Source of the DNA: Spirirestis rafaelensis WJT71-NPBG6
GTDB lineage: Bacteria > Cyanobacteriota > Cyanobacteriia > Cyanobacteriales > Nostocaceae
DNA length: 64,000 nucleotides
Reading direction: 5' to 3'
Assembly (NCBI GenBank): GCA_019359015.1
Contig: JAHHID010000019.1
Location: forward strand, 33,394 to 97,393
Shown: positions 17,156 to 29,026 of the stretch, piece after piece
Layout: the number at the start of each line of letters is the position of its first letter
Position numbering within the stretch: position 1 is the first letter of the stretch
Position numbers and translations under genes: made by a program
Notes under the pieces: model-generated
What the model saw: only the letters and a program-made list of their open reading frames with translations
Database searches by the model: none
What the model was told of the DNA's origin: nothing

Positions 17156-17944
17156 TTACAATCTATCAGCAATTTCCCAAATTCTACTATCACCCTTGCG
17201 GTCTTTTTTGATAAACAACTTGATTTTTTGCTTAAAAAGTAGTAGAAAGAAAAACACATCATCTACTAAATATCTTTTCCATAATCTTTGAGGTTCACTT
17301 AATAACCTAAACAACCATTCTAATCCTACTTCACTCATCCATTTTGGTGCTCTTTTTACATTGTCCGCTTCAAAATCAATAGTTGCCCCTAATGCCATAA
17401 ATATTTTTATAAATGGCAAACTATCTTTGTACTTATATATCCACTTTTCTTGTTTTGGAGCACCGACTCCTACCACCAAAACTGTAGCGCCCGAATTATT
17501 AATCATGTCAATTATATTTTGACATTCTTTTTCATCATGTTCAAACCCAAAAGGCGGAGAATATGTAGCAATTACCATATTTCTGCCTATTTTTTTATTT
17601 ATCTTATTTTGAGCCGTAAAAGCTACTCCTTTACCTGCTCCTAAAAGAAAAATTTTTATTTCCTCGTTCTTCTTATGGTAATTGTAGAAAGCAGGAAATA
17701 TGTCGGAACCTGAGATTTTTTCTTTGATTGGTGTTCCGAGGAATTTGGATGCATAAATTAGGATCTTACTGTCACAAAGGTTATAATCACTAATGCTGTA
17801 TGCTTGCAAAAATTCCGGGTCTTTTTCGAGTTTGATTAGATGATCGACATTGGGCGTAAACACTACCCCCGATTCTAAGTTTTCTAAAAACTCTGCCTTT
17901 GACAAATTGTCAAATTCCAAGTTCAGAATTTTAACTTTCTTCAT
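17156..17944 (-). CDS. WecG/TagA/CpsF family glycosyltransferase (GT26)
   Basis: Adds the second sugar, typically N-acetylmannosamine or its uronate, to a lipid-linked GlcNAc. Family motifs are in order: TPNVDHLIKLEKDPEF (substrate Asp/His region), CDSKILIYASKFLG, GSDIFPAF, ILLGAGKGV, VLVVGVGAPKQEKWI and GATIDFEAD..RAPKWM. C-terminal ERLWKRYL-type basic helix (RLWKRYLV) gives membrane association. The start at MKKVKILNLEF gives about 262 aa, normal for the family; 30 further codons upstream lack conserved features. Confidence 0.9.
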   Translation of the reverse strand: MKKVKILNLEFDNLSKAEFLENLESGVVFTPNVDHLIKLEKDPEFLQAYSISDYNLCDSKILIYASKFLGTPIKEKISGSDIFPAFYNYHKKNEEIKIFLLGAGKGVAFTAQNKINKKIGRNMVIATYSPPFGFEHDEKECQNIIDMINNSGATVLVVGVGAPKQEKWIYKYKDSLPFIKIFMALGATIDFEADNVKRAPKWMSEVGLEWLFRLLSEPQRLWKRYLVDDVFFFLLLFKQKIKLFIKKDRKGDSRIWEIADRL

Positions 17945-19007
17945 GGTAGCGCCCTGCATGTAATAACTAAGTTTCAACTTGTATACACAAAAAACAATAT
18001 ACTGTGAAGTGTGAGGAGAAGTTTCAAGACTCAATATTGTTCTTTGAATGTTTAGGATTTTCTAGGTAGAGATATTTATGATCAGATATGAACACAGTAA
18101 ATATCTGGCAGTACATGAAAGCCAATTAGTAGCAGTTACATCAATTGTGGATAAACATTCATTAGCCGCGATATCTAACAATCGTGCAAATTTACATGGG
18201 TAAACAACCATGCAAAGCTGGCTCACCCCGAATCTGTTTTATCTACGCCCTTATTTATCACTAACAAAATTAGAAGATTTAACCACACAATCTGTAATGT
18301 TATAAACTAATTCAAAACTAAGTAAGTTGAAGAGCAATATACTTTTGGTTTTGATTTATCAAATTTTTGCCGTAGATAAAATTTAAGCTTACAGGAAATT
18401 TTCTATGACTTAAATTTGACAATAATTGATAGATTAACATAAAAGATAAAAAGAGAATACTAGCTTTACCTATTTTTCATGAAATAAATATGAAGTTCAG
18501 TAGCTATAAAATCAAGAAAAGCTTGATTTTTAGGAACTTTACCTGTTTTTACTTGCAGTACTATGGCGATCGCAAAAGTGAAAAATTTGTAAAGCAGAGT
18601 CCAGAGAATGGCATAGTCGATTAATGTGAAAACTACTGTAATCCAATTTTTCTTGGGGAGCCAGTGCGGGGCAAAAAGAACTGTCTTCTCAGCACGAGCA
18701 CACTTTCATGCGGAGGCATCACCACAGATGAAAATGGGCTTTCACTATCCCTAACTGCTATAGAGATGGACACACCAGAAAGTGTCTACTCCCCATTATC
18801 CTAGGAAGGATAAATATACTTAATTTTTGTCACCCGTTAAATTTACGATATATTACTCCATTTGATGGTGTCAGATATTAAGTACTTTCCCCCCAATTAA
18901 GTATGTAGGAATTGATTTTTTGGTGTTAAATTTTGAATATTGCCAAAAGTTGACTCGAAACAACGAAACCTATTATCTAATCTGGCAATATTTTTTGAGG
19001 AGTGAAT
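17945..19007. other. 1 kb intergenic region
   Basis: Divergent upstream regions of the wecG-like and barrel protein genes. AT-rich, with no supported reading frame. Its one notable part is the GC-richer, foldable block at 18654-18795 described separately. Confidence 0.5.
18654..18795 (+). ncRNA. Candidate structured RNA of about 142 nt
   Basis: In AT-rich surroundings this block is GC-richer and closes on itself: TGGGGAG at its start pairs with CTCCCCA at its end. Inside are hairpins TGAAA/TTTCA (18729-18744) and GACAC/GTGTC (18769-18786). There is no good reading frame. It may be a free small RNA or the leader of the barrel gene 200 nt downstream. It does not match 6S RNA, tmRNA, RNase P or riboswitch cores that I can recall. 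Confidence 0.35.
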
Positions 19008-19847
19008 GTGAATACTATTTTTTTTCGTAAACGTGTTTTTTGCCTGACCAGTGTAACTCTGGCAGTTCTAGGTAGCGGTTTATCTGCTGTTGCTCAGACA
19101 GTACCAGCGGTTCAACAATCAACTCAGCTATCCACAACTGAAGTGTCTGTTGACCAAACGAGTGCTGGGGTAGAGACTCAAAGCCAAAACTTCTCTACTG
19201 TCTCAGAAGGCAATCCAGTTTTGGTATCAGATTCTACAACTTCGCAACACTTCCCAGGCATCACTACAGAGGAAACTGCTAATCCAATAGTCACACCTGT
19301 TCCCGGAACAACGTCAACCTCATCTGCGGCACTAACTGGTCAGTACTCAGAAACGCAATTTCAAGCGTCTGTGCCTAAATATGATTCTCAGGTGGCACAA
19401 GCGGATATTGATCCGGGTAGACCTACCCGTGGTGGCAGCAGCTATGTTGGTCTCGCTGGCAACATTGGTATAAGTGGTGGTGACTCATCTTTGGGCGACG
19501 GCAATTTTATGGTAATTAGCAAAGTGGGACTGTCAAATGCCATATCGGTACGACCATCGGCTGTGATTGGCGACAATACTACTTTTTTGATTCCTGTTAC
19601 TTACGACTTTTCCTTCCAGCAGGCAGCAGATCCATTTAGCGAACCATTACCGATCGCTCCTTATGTCGGAGGTGGTGCAGCGATTAAAACTGGGGATGAC
19701 ACTCAAGTCGGCTTTTTAGTATCTGGTGGCGTTGATGTGCCTCTAAATGCTCAATTTACGGCAAATGCTGCTGTAAATGCCGCATTTTTTGATGAAACCG
19801 ACATCGGATTGTCAATTGGAGTTGGTTACAACTTCGGTCGCTTCTAA
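19008..19847 (+). CDS. Exported outer-membrane beta-barrel-like protein
   Basis: About 279 aa. A signal peptide (basic start, hydrophobic run to about residue 27, cleavage near AVAQ) is followed by a 110-residue Ser/Thr/Gln-rich linker. The C-terminal 140 residues alternate polar and non-polar, with Gly-rich turns (YVGLAGNIGISGGD, APYVGGGAAIKTGDD, VGFLVSGGVDV), and end GVGYNFGRF with the terminal aromatic typical of barrels. GTG at 19008 has GAGGAG five bases before it; another in-frame GTG two codons earlier overlaps that site. Function unknown. Confidence 0.7.
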   Translation: MNTIFFRKRVFCLTSVTLAVLGSGLSAVAQTVPAVQQSTQLSTTEVSVDQTSAGVETQSQNFSTVSEGNPVLVSDSTTSQHFPGITTEETANPIVTPVPGTTSTSSAALTGQYSETQFQASVPKYDSQVAQADIDPGRPTRGGSSYVGLAGNIGISGGDSSLGDGNFMVISKVGLSNAISVRPSAVIGDNTTFLIPVTYDFSFQQAADPFSEPLPIAPYVGGGAAIKTGDDTQVGFLVSGGVDVPLNAQFTANAAVNAAFFDETDIGLSIGVGYNFGRF

Positions 19848-19852
19848 AAGTA

Positions 19853-19931
19853 ATAGGTAATTGGGCAATAGGCAATGGGCATTGGGAATAAAACCAAATC
19901 TATGAACCCATGCCCTATGCCCCATTACCTA
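19853..19931. repeat. Inverted repeat between convergent genes
   Basis: TAGGTAATTGGGCAATAGG.. and its approximate complement ..CCCTATGCCCCATTACCTA face each other. It is built of the short heptamer-like units common in Nostocales and could be a terminator for both convergent genes. Confidence 0.6.
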
Positions 19932-19936
19932 ACTTT

Positions 19937-21271
19937 TTACTTAGGGCTAACTTTATCTATCGTGTTGATTTTGCCGTCGTCGCCAACTGTCCAGACATCG
20001 TAAACACCGACCACATCCCCATTTTGGTCAACATCTACGTTGCCACTGGCTCCCTGGTAGTTAATATCTTTACCTTCTTTGAGTAATTTCAGTCCCTCGC
20101 AGACATCAGCAACTTCTGTACCTGGACCATTGGCAACTTCACTGATTTTGCTGGCTATGCCAACACCTGTATTATCTTTAGCGGATTGCGCTGCTAATGC
20201 TAACAAAGCGGCAGCGTCCCAAGCGTGCGCGGTATATGGTGCTGGTGGAGATCCTTTCTTGGATTGCCACAGCTTGGTGAAAGCATCTAATCCTTTACCA
20301 TTGGAACCAGGTACAGTGCCGATCGCTCCACTAACAATATATTTACCATCGCCAGCTTTACCAACTCTTTGCGGGAAGGTATCTGACTTGGTGCCATCTG
20401 TCAGCATAATCTGTACTCCCTGAGCCAGACCTTGCTGATAAGCAGTTTTTAGTAGTAAACTAGCAGTTTCTTCATAAGCTACGACCAGCACTGCATCCGG
20501 TTTACCTGCAAAAGCTGCTTGAGCTTCGGTATCAAAAGTGGTGGCTTTGGGGTCGTAACGAATGGGGCTGTTTTTGTTAACTACTGTTCCACCTAATTTC
20601 TCAAAAGCTTGGACAAATGCTTTTTCAAAACCTACACCGTAGTCGTTGTTGATCACAACTGTGGAAACTTTTTTGAAACCTCTTTTATTCGCAAGTTGCG
20701 CTAAGGCTAATGCTTGGTAGGTATCGGGGGGAGCAGTACGCGCCCAATAGCCTTTATAATCTCCTTTGCCTGCCTTTTCGGTAAACACCGGGCTAGTACT
20801 ACCTGGGGAAATCAACATGACTTTATTGGGTGTGGCGATGGAAACTGCGGCTGTAGAAACGCTGCTGGCAAAAGACCCGACTACACCACCAACTCTATCT
20901 ACGGTTGCCAATTTCGTCATCCCCGCAGCACCGGCTCTAGGGTCGGTTTGGTCGTCTACAGGCACGAGGGCGACTTTTTCGCCGTTTACCCCACCACAGG
21001 CATTAACTGTATCCACAAGTAAGGGAACAGCACCCACCATCTGCTGACCGATGGAAGCTAAATCGCCAGTTGAGGGTAACAGCGAACCAATTTTCAGTCC
21101 TTTGGCATTACTCGCTGTAGTAGTTGAGCTAGCTGGGGCAGTAGTAGCACTATCACTAGCTGTGGTAGTTGTGGTAGTAGTAGTTGTAGTTGTTTTCGTA
21201 CAAGCTGCCGCTAAAAAGCCAGATAACAAAGTAGCTAAACTTAGAGCTAAAGCGGAATTGATTTTTTTCAT
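19937..21271 (-). CDS. ABC transporter substrate-binding lipoprotein, branched-chain/neutral amino acid type
   Basis: Periplasmic type I binding protein, similar in length and layout to cyanobacterial NatB/LivK proteins. A lipoprotein signal ends in the lipobox LAAAC (Cys about residue 24). Next comes an unusual run of eleven Thr and a Ser/Thr/Ala linker to residue 55. The binding domain follows: KIGSLLPSTGDLASIG, LVDTVNACGGVNGEKV, ..DDQTDPRAG, VGSFASSVS and VVINNDYGVG. No permease or ATPase genes are adjacent, so the partner transporter is elsewhere. Ligand is inferred. Confidence 0.88.
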   Translation of the reverse strand: MKKINSALALSLATLLSGFLAAACTKTTTTTTTTTTTASDSATTAPASSTTTASNAKGLKIGSLLPSTGDLASIGQQMVGAVPLLVDTVNACGGVNGEKVALVPVDDQTDPRAGAAGMTKLATVDRVGGVVGSFASSVSTAAVSIATPNKVMLISPGSTSPVFTEKAGKGDYKGYWARTAPPDTYQALALAQLANKRGFKKVSTVVINNDYGVGFEKAFVQAFEKLGGTVVNKNSPIRYDPKATTFDTEAQAAFAGKPDAVLVVAYEETASLLLKTAYQQGLAQGVQIMLTDGTKSDTFPQRVGKAGDGKYIVSGAIGTVPGSNGKGLDAFTKLWQSKKGSPPAPYTAHAWDAAALLALAAQSAKDNTGVGIASKISEVANGPGTEVADVCEGLKLLKEGKDINYQGASGNVDVDQNGDVVGVYDVWTVGDDGKINTIDKVSPK

Positions 21272-21451
21272 AAATTACTTTCACTCCTCTGATTTGTGGG
21301 AGCCTGAAAGCAATATTCTAACTAGATTATCAGCTGAATTTGAGCTTACAGGACCCCGGATGATAAATAATATCATCATCCTTAGGGAATAAAAGCGTCT
21401 GCCTCTAAGTGGATAATTTTTAGCGCTTTGATAGATATTGGTACTAAGCGC

Positions 21452-21494
21452 TTAAGCTCGTAGTAAGCACCAAGAGTGCCTACTACGAGCTTAA
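21452..21494. repeat. Long hairpin repeat TTAAGCTCGTAGTAAGCAC
   Basis: TTAAGCTCGTAGTAAGCAC, a CAAGA loop, then the complement GTGCCTACTACGAGCTTAA (one mismatch): about 19 bp of stem. The loop side matches the shorter hairpin at 13237-13255. Confidence 0.7.
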
Positions 21495-21545
21495 ACTCAC
21501 ACTTTACATGTCATATCCAGCTTTAGTCTTCACAGACTGGGAAAA

Positions 21546-21637
21546 CGGAGAGGGAGGGATTCGAACCCTCGGTACGGAGTTGCCTGCCGTACAACAGATT
21601 AGCAATCTGCCGCTTTCGACCACTCAGCCACCTCTCC
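21546..21637 (-). tRNA. tRNA-Ser (anticodon GCT)
   Basis: Class II tRNA of 92 nt. Acceptor GGAGAGG pairs with CCTCTCC, the anticodon stem CAGAT/ATCTG has loop TGCTAAT giving GCT, the variable arm is long (about TACGG..CCGTA) and the T-loop is TTCGAAT. G73 follows; CCA is not encoded. Confidence 0.96.
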
Positions 21638-21724
21638 AGACTCACGATTAATGATACTATCAGATTTTTAAGGCAGAGTCAAGGGGGATTTGTTAGTTAT
21701 TTGTTAGTGGTTAGTGGTTAGTTG

Positions 21725-21752
21725 TTGGGGGTTGGGGGTTGGGGGTTGGGGG
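21725..21752. repeat. Heptamer tandem repeat (TTGGGGG x4)
   Basis: Four perfect TTGGGGG units, followed by degenerate TTAACTATT/ACTATCCAC-type repeats. This is the short tandemly repeated repetitive sequence class well known from heterocystous cyanobacteria. Confidence 0.85.
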
Positions 21753-21824
21753 TTAAAAATACTATTAACTATTATCCACGGTCCCACTATCGACTATCCA
21801 CTATCCACGAACTAACAACTAAAG

Positions 21825-24180
<2,356 letters not shown>

Positions 24181-25303
24181 TTAACCTTACTGCTCTTCAA
24201 TATTTCTTAACCGTTTTCTCGTTTTCATTATACGTTGCAATCCGTTACATTTAGCATTCTTCGTGCGATCGTCTGTACATCGTCAAAAAGTTTTCTCTGT
24301 GCAAACCCTTCCCCTGTACCTTTTGGAACCAAGTGGATCTATCCCAAAATCGCGATCCGCTTTGCCCTAAATCTCCAGATCGATTATCGGTGATTATCTG
24401 TGTCGTTTCATGAGGACGCATTCCCAGACTTAGGACACTAACAGCAAAATACCCTCCTACCCAGCGGGGGGTTTTGTACTTTTATTCTTCCTAATCCCCA
24501 GCCTTTAATCGCCAATCGTTAATATTTTATGTATCCAGCTAGCACACTCAAGACTATGAAAATAATTACTATGGTTGGATTTGCTAGTTTGAAATTTTTT
24601 ATTCATTAAAATTTATTTGCTTGAGTTATAAATTATTCAAATTAGTCAAAGGTAAATTTATCGAGACTTTTGCCACATAACCAAAAGATGAAAAGGTTAC
24701 CCATTCAGCTTCTTAGGTTCTTTTAACTACAGATTATTAAATATTTTTTTATTGCAGTATATTTGCTGTGCCAAAGCTAGAAAAACTACTATCAGTATTA
24801 TTTATGAGTCTTATATTAAACAAAACATTGATTACTTTGAAAATACTGATTATTACTTCATCATTATTATCTGAAAATAAGTGATTTATTACGCAATAAT
24901 CAGCATTGGCGAACATAATAATTTTCTGCCATTGGTAAAGAATGCTAGCTGCTTCATCGTATATTTTGCTTCAGTATTTGGAAAAGCTGAAGTAATATAT
25001 ATACTTAAATAAAAATAAAAGTAGTATTTTTACTGTTGCTAATTCTATGATTTGTCTTTATCTTAGGGATTTCTCAAAGTAATTTATAATAAATTTAAAT
25101 GTAAAAGTAGTAAATAATCGAAAGCAAAATCTCAAAGCTTTATTTACTTATTTGCCAACAACGGTATATTATGATTTCTGCTGGGGATCGCTCAGTAACG
25201 TACCTCTAACTAAAGAGAGATTTGTTTGAATTGGCAAAAGATATACAGTTTGATTTTCTTGGAGAAAAATTATCTTTGCCAAGACTAGGGTTGCACTTCT
25301 TAT
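24181..25303. other. 1.1 kb AT-rich intergenic region
   Basis: Upstream of both crtP and the RlpA-like gene. Only short frames occur (under 30 codons). A run CCTACCCAGCGGGGGG TTTT near 24450-24480 could fold. No known RNA recognised. Confidence 0.5.
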
Positions 25304-26560
25304 GTGTGCGGGTACCTAAAATTTGACTTTACCATGCTATTTTTTGGATTTTTTTGCATTGCATCCTGGATTGGTTCATTTTTGTCGTTGAGCGAAAACT
25401 TGCCACCAAGTTTTATGCCAAAGGTTTCTCCGACAAAGGTTTCATCCGATCTAGATAAACTACTAAGTAACAATCGGGAATTTTGGGAGGCACCTAAGCA
25501 GCGATTAAATGTTTGGAGTACAACGATATTACCTACAAGGTTTTTGAAGATAGATTGGGGTTCTAAAAAATCACCACCAACTAAAGCTAATTTCTCGAAT
25601 CTTTCCGTAAACGGAGTAAAGCAAACTAAAAATCAGTTTTGTAGTTCTCTGGAAGATATTGCATCTGAGCAGATTCCAGTAAAAAGTGCAAGTATTTTGC
25701 CGATTCCTCGGTTAATAGAATCTAACCTGACAAACCGAGATTTATTGCCAAATAAAATTTTGCGATCGCTGCAAAATTTCTTCAACTTTTCCACGATGGA
25801 GCAAGGCTTTGCAACAACACCAGTACTAGTTGTTCGTCGCGATCAAGATAACTATGAAGTGTGGGTAAATAAGCGTATTGTTGCAACTTTACCCAACGAA
25901 CTCGAAGCCAAATCAATGCAACAGCGCTTGACGCAAGTCGTTAATTTGCCGAGGTTAGATGCTAATCAATTACGACCGGCATTAGTTGACGGTATACCAG
26001 CGTTAATGGCAGGGAATCGCTTTTTATTTGGAATACAAAAAGAAGTTTCTCGCCAAATCCACCGCAGTGGTGAACTATTAGCGATTGAATGGATTAATAA
26101 TCTTCGTTCAGCTTTCCAAACACCTGCTTTATCACTCGTGGAAGGACAGCAAGAAATGTATGGTTTAACTCCTTCCAAGAAAAAAATGTTTGGTTTAGCT
26201 TCTTGGTATGGTGGTTATTTTCATGGTCGAACAACAGCGAATGGTGAGAAATACAATCAAAACGAACTAACAGTTGCTCATAAGTCATTACCTTTTAACA
26301 CCTTCTTACAGGTAACTAACTTGAAAAATGGCAACTCTGTGATTGTACGCGTAAACGATCGCGGTCCTTATATTCCACCTAGAAGTCTCGATTTGTCAAG
26401 GGAAGCAGCGAGGTGCATCAACAGTGAAACCACTGGGGTAGTACCTTATAAAGCCGTGATTTTGGAAAGTAGCGAACCGAAAATGACTTTGAAAAATTCA
26501 TCTGTTTCTACCGCAAATCTCAAACCGGGTAGAAAACTCGCAATAGTTTCAGATTTTTAA
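25304..26560 (+). CDS. RlpA-like double-psi beta-barrel protein
   Basis: Predicted envelope protein of the septal lytic transglycosylase RlpA family. A hydrophobic segment at residues 10-30 (LFFGFFCIASWIGSFLSL) would be a signal or anchor. The middle 280 residues include a segment (VLVVRRDQDNYEVWVNKRIVATLP) typical of cyanobacterial RlpA proteins. The RlpA domain spans about residues 300-395: GLASWYGGYFHGRTTANGE, the catalytic-region Asp in VRVNDRGPY and RSLDLSREAA. ATG at 25334 is an alternative start. Confidence 0.88.
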   Translation: MCGYLKFDFTMLFFGFFCIASWIGSFLSLSENLPPSFMPKVSPTKVSSDLDKLLSNNREFWEAPKQRLNVWSTTILPTRFLKIDWGSKKSPPTKANFSNLSVNGVKQTKNQFCSSLEDIASEQIPVKSASILPIPRLIESNLTNRDLLPNKILRSLQNFFNFSTMEQGFATTPVLVVRRDQDNYEVWVNKRIVATLPNELEAKSMQQRLTQVVNLPRLDANQLRPALVDGIPALMAGNRFLFGIQKEVSRQIHRSGELLAIEWINNLRSAFQTPALSLVEGQQEMYGLTPSKKKMFGLASWYGGYFHGRTTANGEKYNQNELTVAHKSLPFNTFLQVTNLKNGNSVIVRVNDRGPYIPPRSLDLSREAARCINSETTGVVPYKAVILESSEPKMTLKNSSVSTANLKPGRKLAIVSDF

Positions 26561-26689
26561 GTGGCGATCGTGCATTTTGTGGGTAAATCGTAATTGGGAA
26601 TAGGTAATTGGAACGTGGTAATTGGGCATGGGTAATAATTATTTTTCTAGTCCCTAGTCCTTAGTTTCCATTACCTATTACCATAAAAG

Positions 26690-27628
26690 CTACTGAATGC
26701 ATTTAAGCGAAGAAACTTCTCTTCGGTCATGCTGCATTTTATAATCGGTTATGGCAAATTCTATTTGCAAAATTAAGCGGTCTTTATGAGTAGGAGTGAT
26801 TCCTTTATGAAAACAGAAGGGGTCTTCCACAAATCCAAAACCAGCTTTGCCAGATATTTTCACTAAAGATTCCTTACCATAACAATCAATAATATCTTTA
26901 TCTGTCTCTCGTTTACGTAGCCAAAGATGTGAAAGTTTCTTTTTATTGTGACTGCCACGAACACAGACATGAGGTCCGCTATGCTCATCTACATCAGTCA
27001 AATAAAAGAAAAATTTTAAAAAGCGATAATCGTCTATATCGTAGTGAAAAACCTGAGCAGCTTGACTTTGTTGCCGATATGTTATTTTGCTTGAAAAACT
27101 CCACCAAAGATTATTTCCTTGATGTACTGGTGAAGCATCTAAATATTTAGCTGCTATTGCTAATAATTTGGGATCGTGTTGTAATTTTTTAATCGCAGGA
27201 CAAAGTACATCTGTGTTGAAATAACCACCAATTACGAATTTTTTTCCTAACTTAGTTTCTGCTTGTTTTATATGATGACAATAAAATCCTAGATCTGGCT
27301 TTCGATTAGCATAACAAACCGTAGATTCAGCGAATTGAACTATTTCTTGAACAATAGCTTTAGGGAGATTAATTCCCAAATATAATCCGTCAATGTTTAG
27401 GCTGTTAACAACGTCGTCTACATTTATATCTTCAAAACAAGAGCCAATTTCATTTACAGGTAATGAATATGATTTAGTTGAGCGTTTTGATAAATATATC
27501 ATTATGGTTCGCCCAATTTTAAATCGAGCAATCTTACGCATTAAAAGCCATTGAGGATTTTGAGTCAATCCTTTGTAATTTTCATAACAAATATCATAAA
27601 ATTTTGAAAAAATTCTCTCTAAATACAT
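26690..27628 (-). CDS. PhyH-like Fe(II)/2-oxoglutarate dioxygenase
   Basis: Non-heme iron oxygenase fold of the phytanoyl-CoA dioxygenase type. The metal triad can be seen as HYDID (about residues 195-199 of the long form) and the distal His in FCFHKGITP, with the 2-oxoglutarate Arg in KDRLILQIEFA. The segment FKFFFYLTDVDEHSGPHVCVRGSHN matches the family core. The substrate is unknown. The ATG (MYLERIF) is preferred over an upstream TTG. Convergent with the RlpA-like gene across a repeat-rich gap. Confidence 0.75.
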   Translation of the reverse strand: MYLERIFSKFYDICYENYKGLTQNPQWLLMRKIARFKIGRTIMIYLSKRSTKSYSLPVNEIGSCFEDINVDDVVNSLNIDGLYLGINLPKAIVQEIVQFAESTVCYANRKPDLGFYCHHIKQAETKLGKKFVIGGYFNTDVLCPAIKKLQHDPKLLAIAAKYLDASPVHQGNNLWWSFSSKITYRQQSQAAQVFHYDIDDYRFLKFFFYLTDVDEHSGPHVCVRGSHNKKKLSHLWLRKRETDKDIIDCYGKESLVKISGKAGFGFVEDPFCFHKGITPTHKDRLILQIEFAITDYKMQHDRREVSSLKCIQ

Positions 27629-27931
27629 AAAGATTATAGATAGAAACAGCAAAATTTACTTCACAAAAATTCTTTTGCAAAAAAATATACTTAGTATTTG
27701 CTCAAGGAAAATAATGTAATTTATATTACAGTATTTCAAGCATAAAAGTTAATACCGCTACATTAATACAGTAAATTTACTGTTTATTTTTAGACTTAAT
27801 GAAAATTTAGGTTTTAATGAAGCGTTATGTTTAGCTGATTTTAATTGCAACTATTAAAGATGTAGGATAAAAGGTAATGTCCTTGAGGTTGAACATCCAC
27901 ATTTTTGCTACACAACTATAGGTAAAGCATT

Positions 27932-29026
27932 ATGCCAGTATCGCAACTTGAGCGCTTTGGACATCATCTGATTTTGGGTATTTCCGGTACGACATTAAAC
28001 GATGATGATAAACGCGCACTCAGTGAATTGAAACCGATTGGGGTGATATTTTTTGCGAAGAACTTTCGTCAGGGTACTCATTATCAAGTTTGGCTGGAAA
28101 CGTTTAAGGATTTGATTGACCAGGTAAGACAATACGCTGAACGCGACTTGATGTTTCTCACCCTTGACCATGAGGGAGGTTCTGTGATTCGCACACCTTT
28201 GCCGATCACTCGATTTCCTCATCCTTTTTTGTTGGGAACACTGGCTAGTGAAGTAGCGAAGGCAACAGCATTAGAATTAAAGTCATTGGGAATCAATGTA
28301 TCTTGGTCTCCTGTAGCGGATGTTTTTTCTAATCCTCAGAATCCGGTGATTGGACCTCGCGCTTTTGGCACGACTGCACAAACTGCTGCACAAAATGCCT
28401 GCGATTACTATTTGGGATTGAAGGAGTTAGGAATTTTGGGATGTGCGAAGCATTTTCCCGGACATGGAGAGACTAGTCAAGACTCGCACATTGAACTACC
28501 AAGGCTAAATCTGACAGTAGAAGATTTGCGATCGCGCGAACTAATACCTTTTCAAGCGCTGATCGAAGAACAGATACCGATGATTATGACTGCACACATT
28601 CTATTTCCTCAGATAGATGCAGATGTGCCGGCAACCCTGTCAAACTCAATTTTAAATGACATCCTCCGGAAAGAACTTGGTTTTAAAGGAGTGATTGTAT
28701 CTGATGACTTAGATATGAAAGCTGTCTCAGATATGTTTATGAAAAGTGGGACTGTCGCAAAAGCGTTTAATGCAGGTTGCGATTTATTTATAGTGTCCCG
28801 CAATATCAATTCATCATCTTTGGAAAGAACTTATGCGATCGCTCAAGATTTTGTAGATTGTTTAAGCAATGGTAGACTTGATGAATCGGTAGTTACAGCT
28901 GCTAAAGCACGAATTGATAAACTACTTGAGGTAACTCCTCAATATATAGTTCATAATCTTGACAAAAATACACTATTGAAACATGCGGGACTAGCGATCG
29001 CTTGTTCATGTGGAGAGACAGATTAG
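27932..29026 (+). CDS. nagZ: Beta-N-acetylglucosaminidase NagZ-type (GH3)
   Basis: Cleaves GlcNAc from anhydromuropeptides in cell-wall recycling. The protein has the GH3 N-terminal barrel only: LTLDHEGGSVIR, WSPVADVFSNP.NPVIGPRAFG and the catalytic His/Asp loop CAKHFPGHGETSQDSH. The nucleophile Asp lies in VIVSDDLDMKAV. At 364 aa it is near the single-domain length. It overlaps the convergent WD40 gene by 4 bp. In cyanobacteria a GH3 of this type may instead act on other beta-hexosaminides. Confidence 0.93.
   Translation: MPVSQLERFGHHLILGISGTTLNDDDKRALSELKPIGVIFFAKNFRQGTHYQVWLETFKDLIDQVRQYAERDLMFLTLDHEGGSVIRTPLPITRFPHPFLLGTLASEVAKATALELKSLGINVSWSPVADVFSNPQNPVIGPRAFGTTAQTAAQNACDYYLGLKELGILGCAKHFPGHGETSQDSHIELPRLNLTVEDLRSRELIPFQALIEEQIPMIMTAHILFPQIDADVPATLSNSILNDILRKELGFKGVIVSDDLDMKAVSDMFMKSGTVAKAFNAGCDLFIVSRNINSSSLERTYAIAQDFVDCLSNGRLDESVVTAAKARIDKLLEVTPQYIVHNLDKNTLLKHAGLAIACSCGETD

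Noticed and set aside
20714..21392. Plus-strand frames opposite the binding protein
   Set aside because: They mirror the poly-Thr and GC-biased codons of the real gene, for example the poly-Val run.
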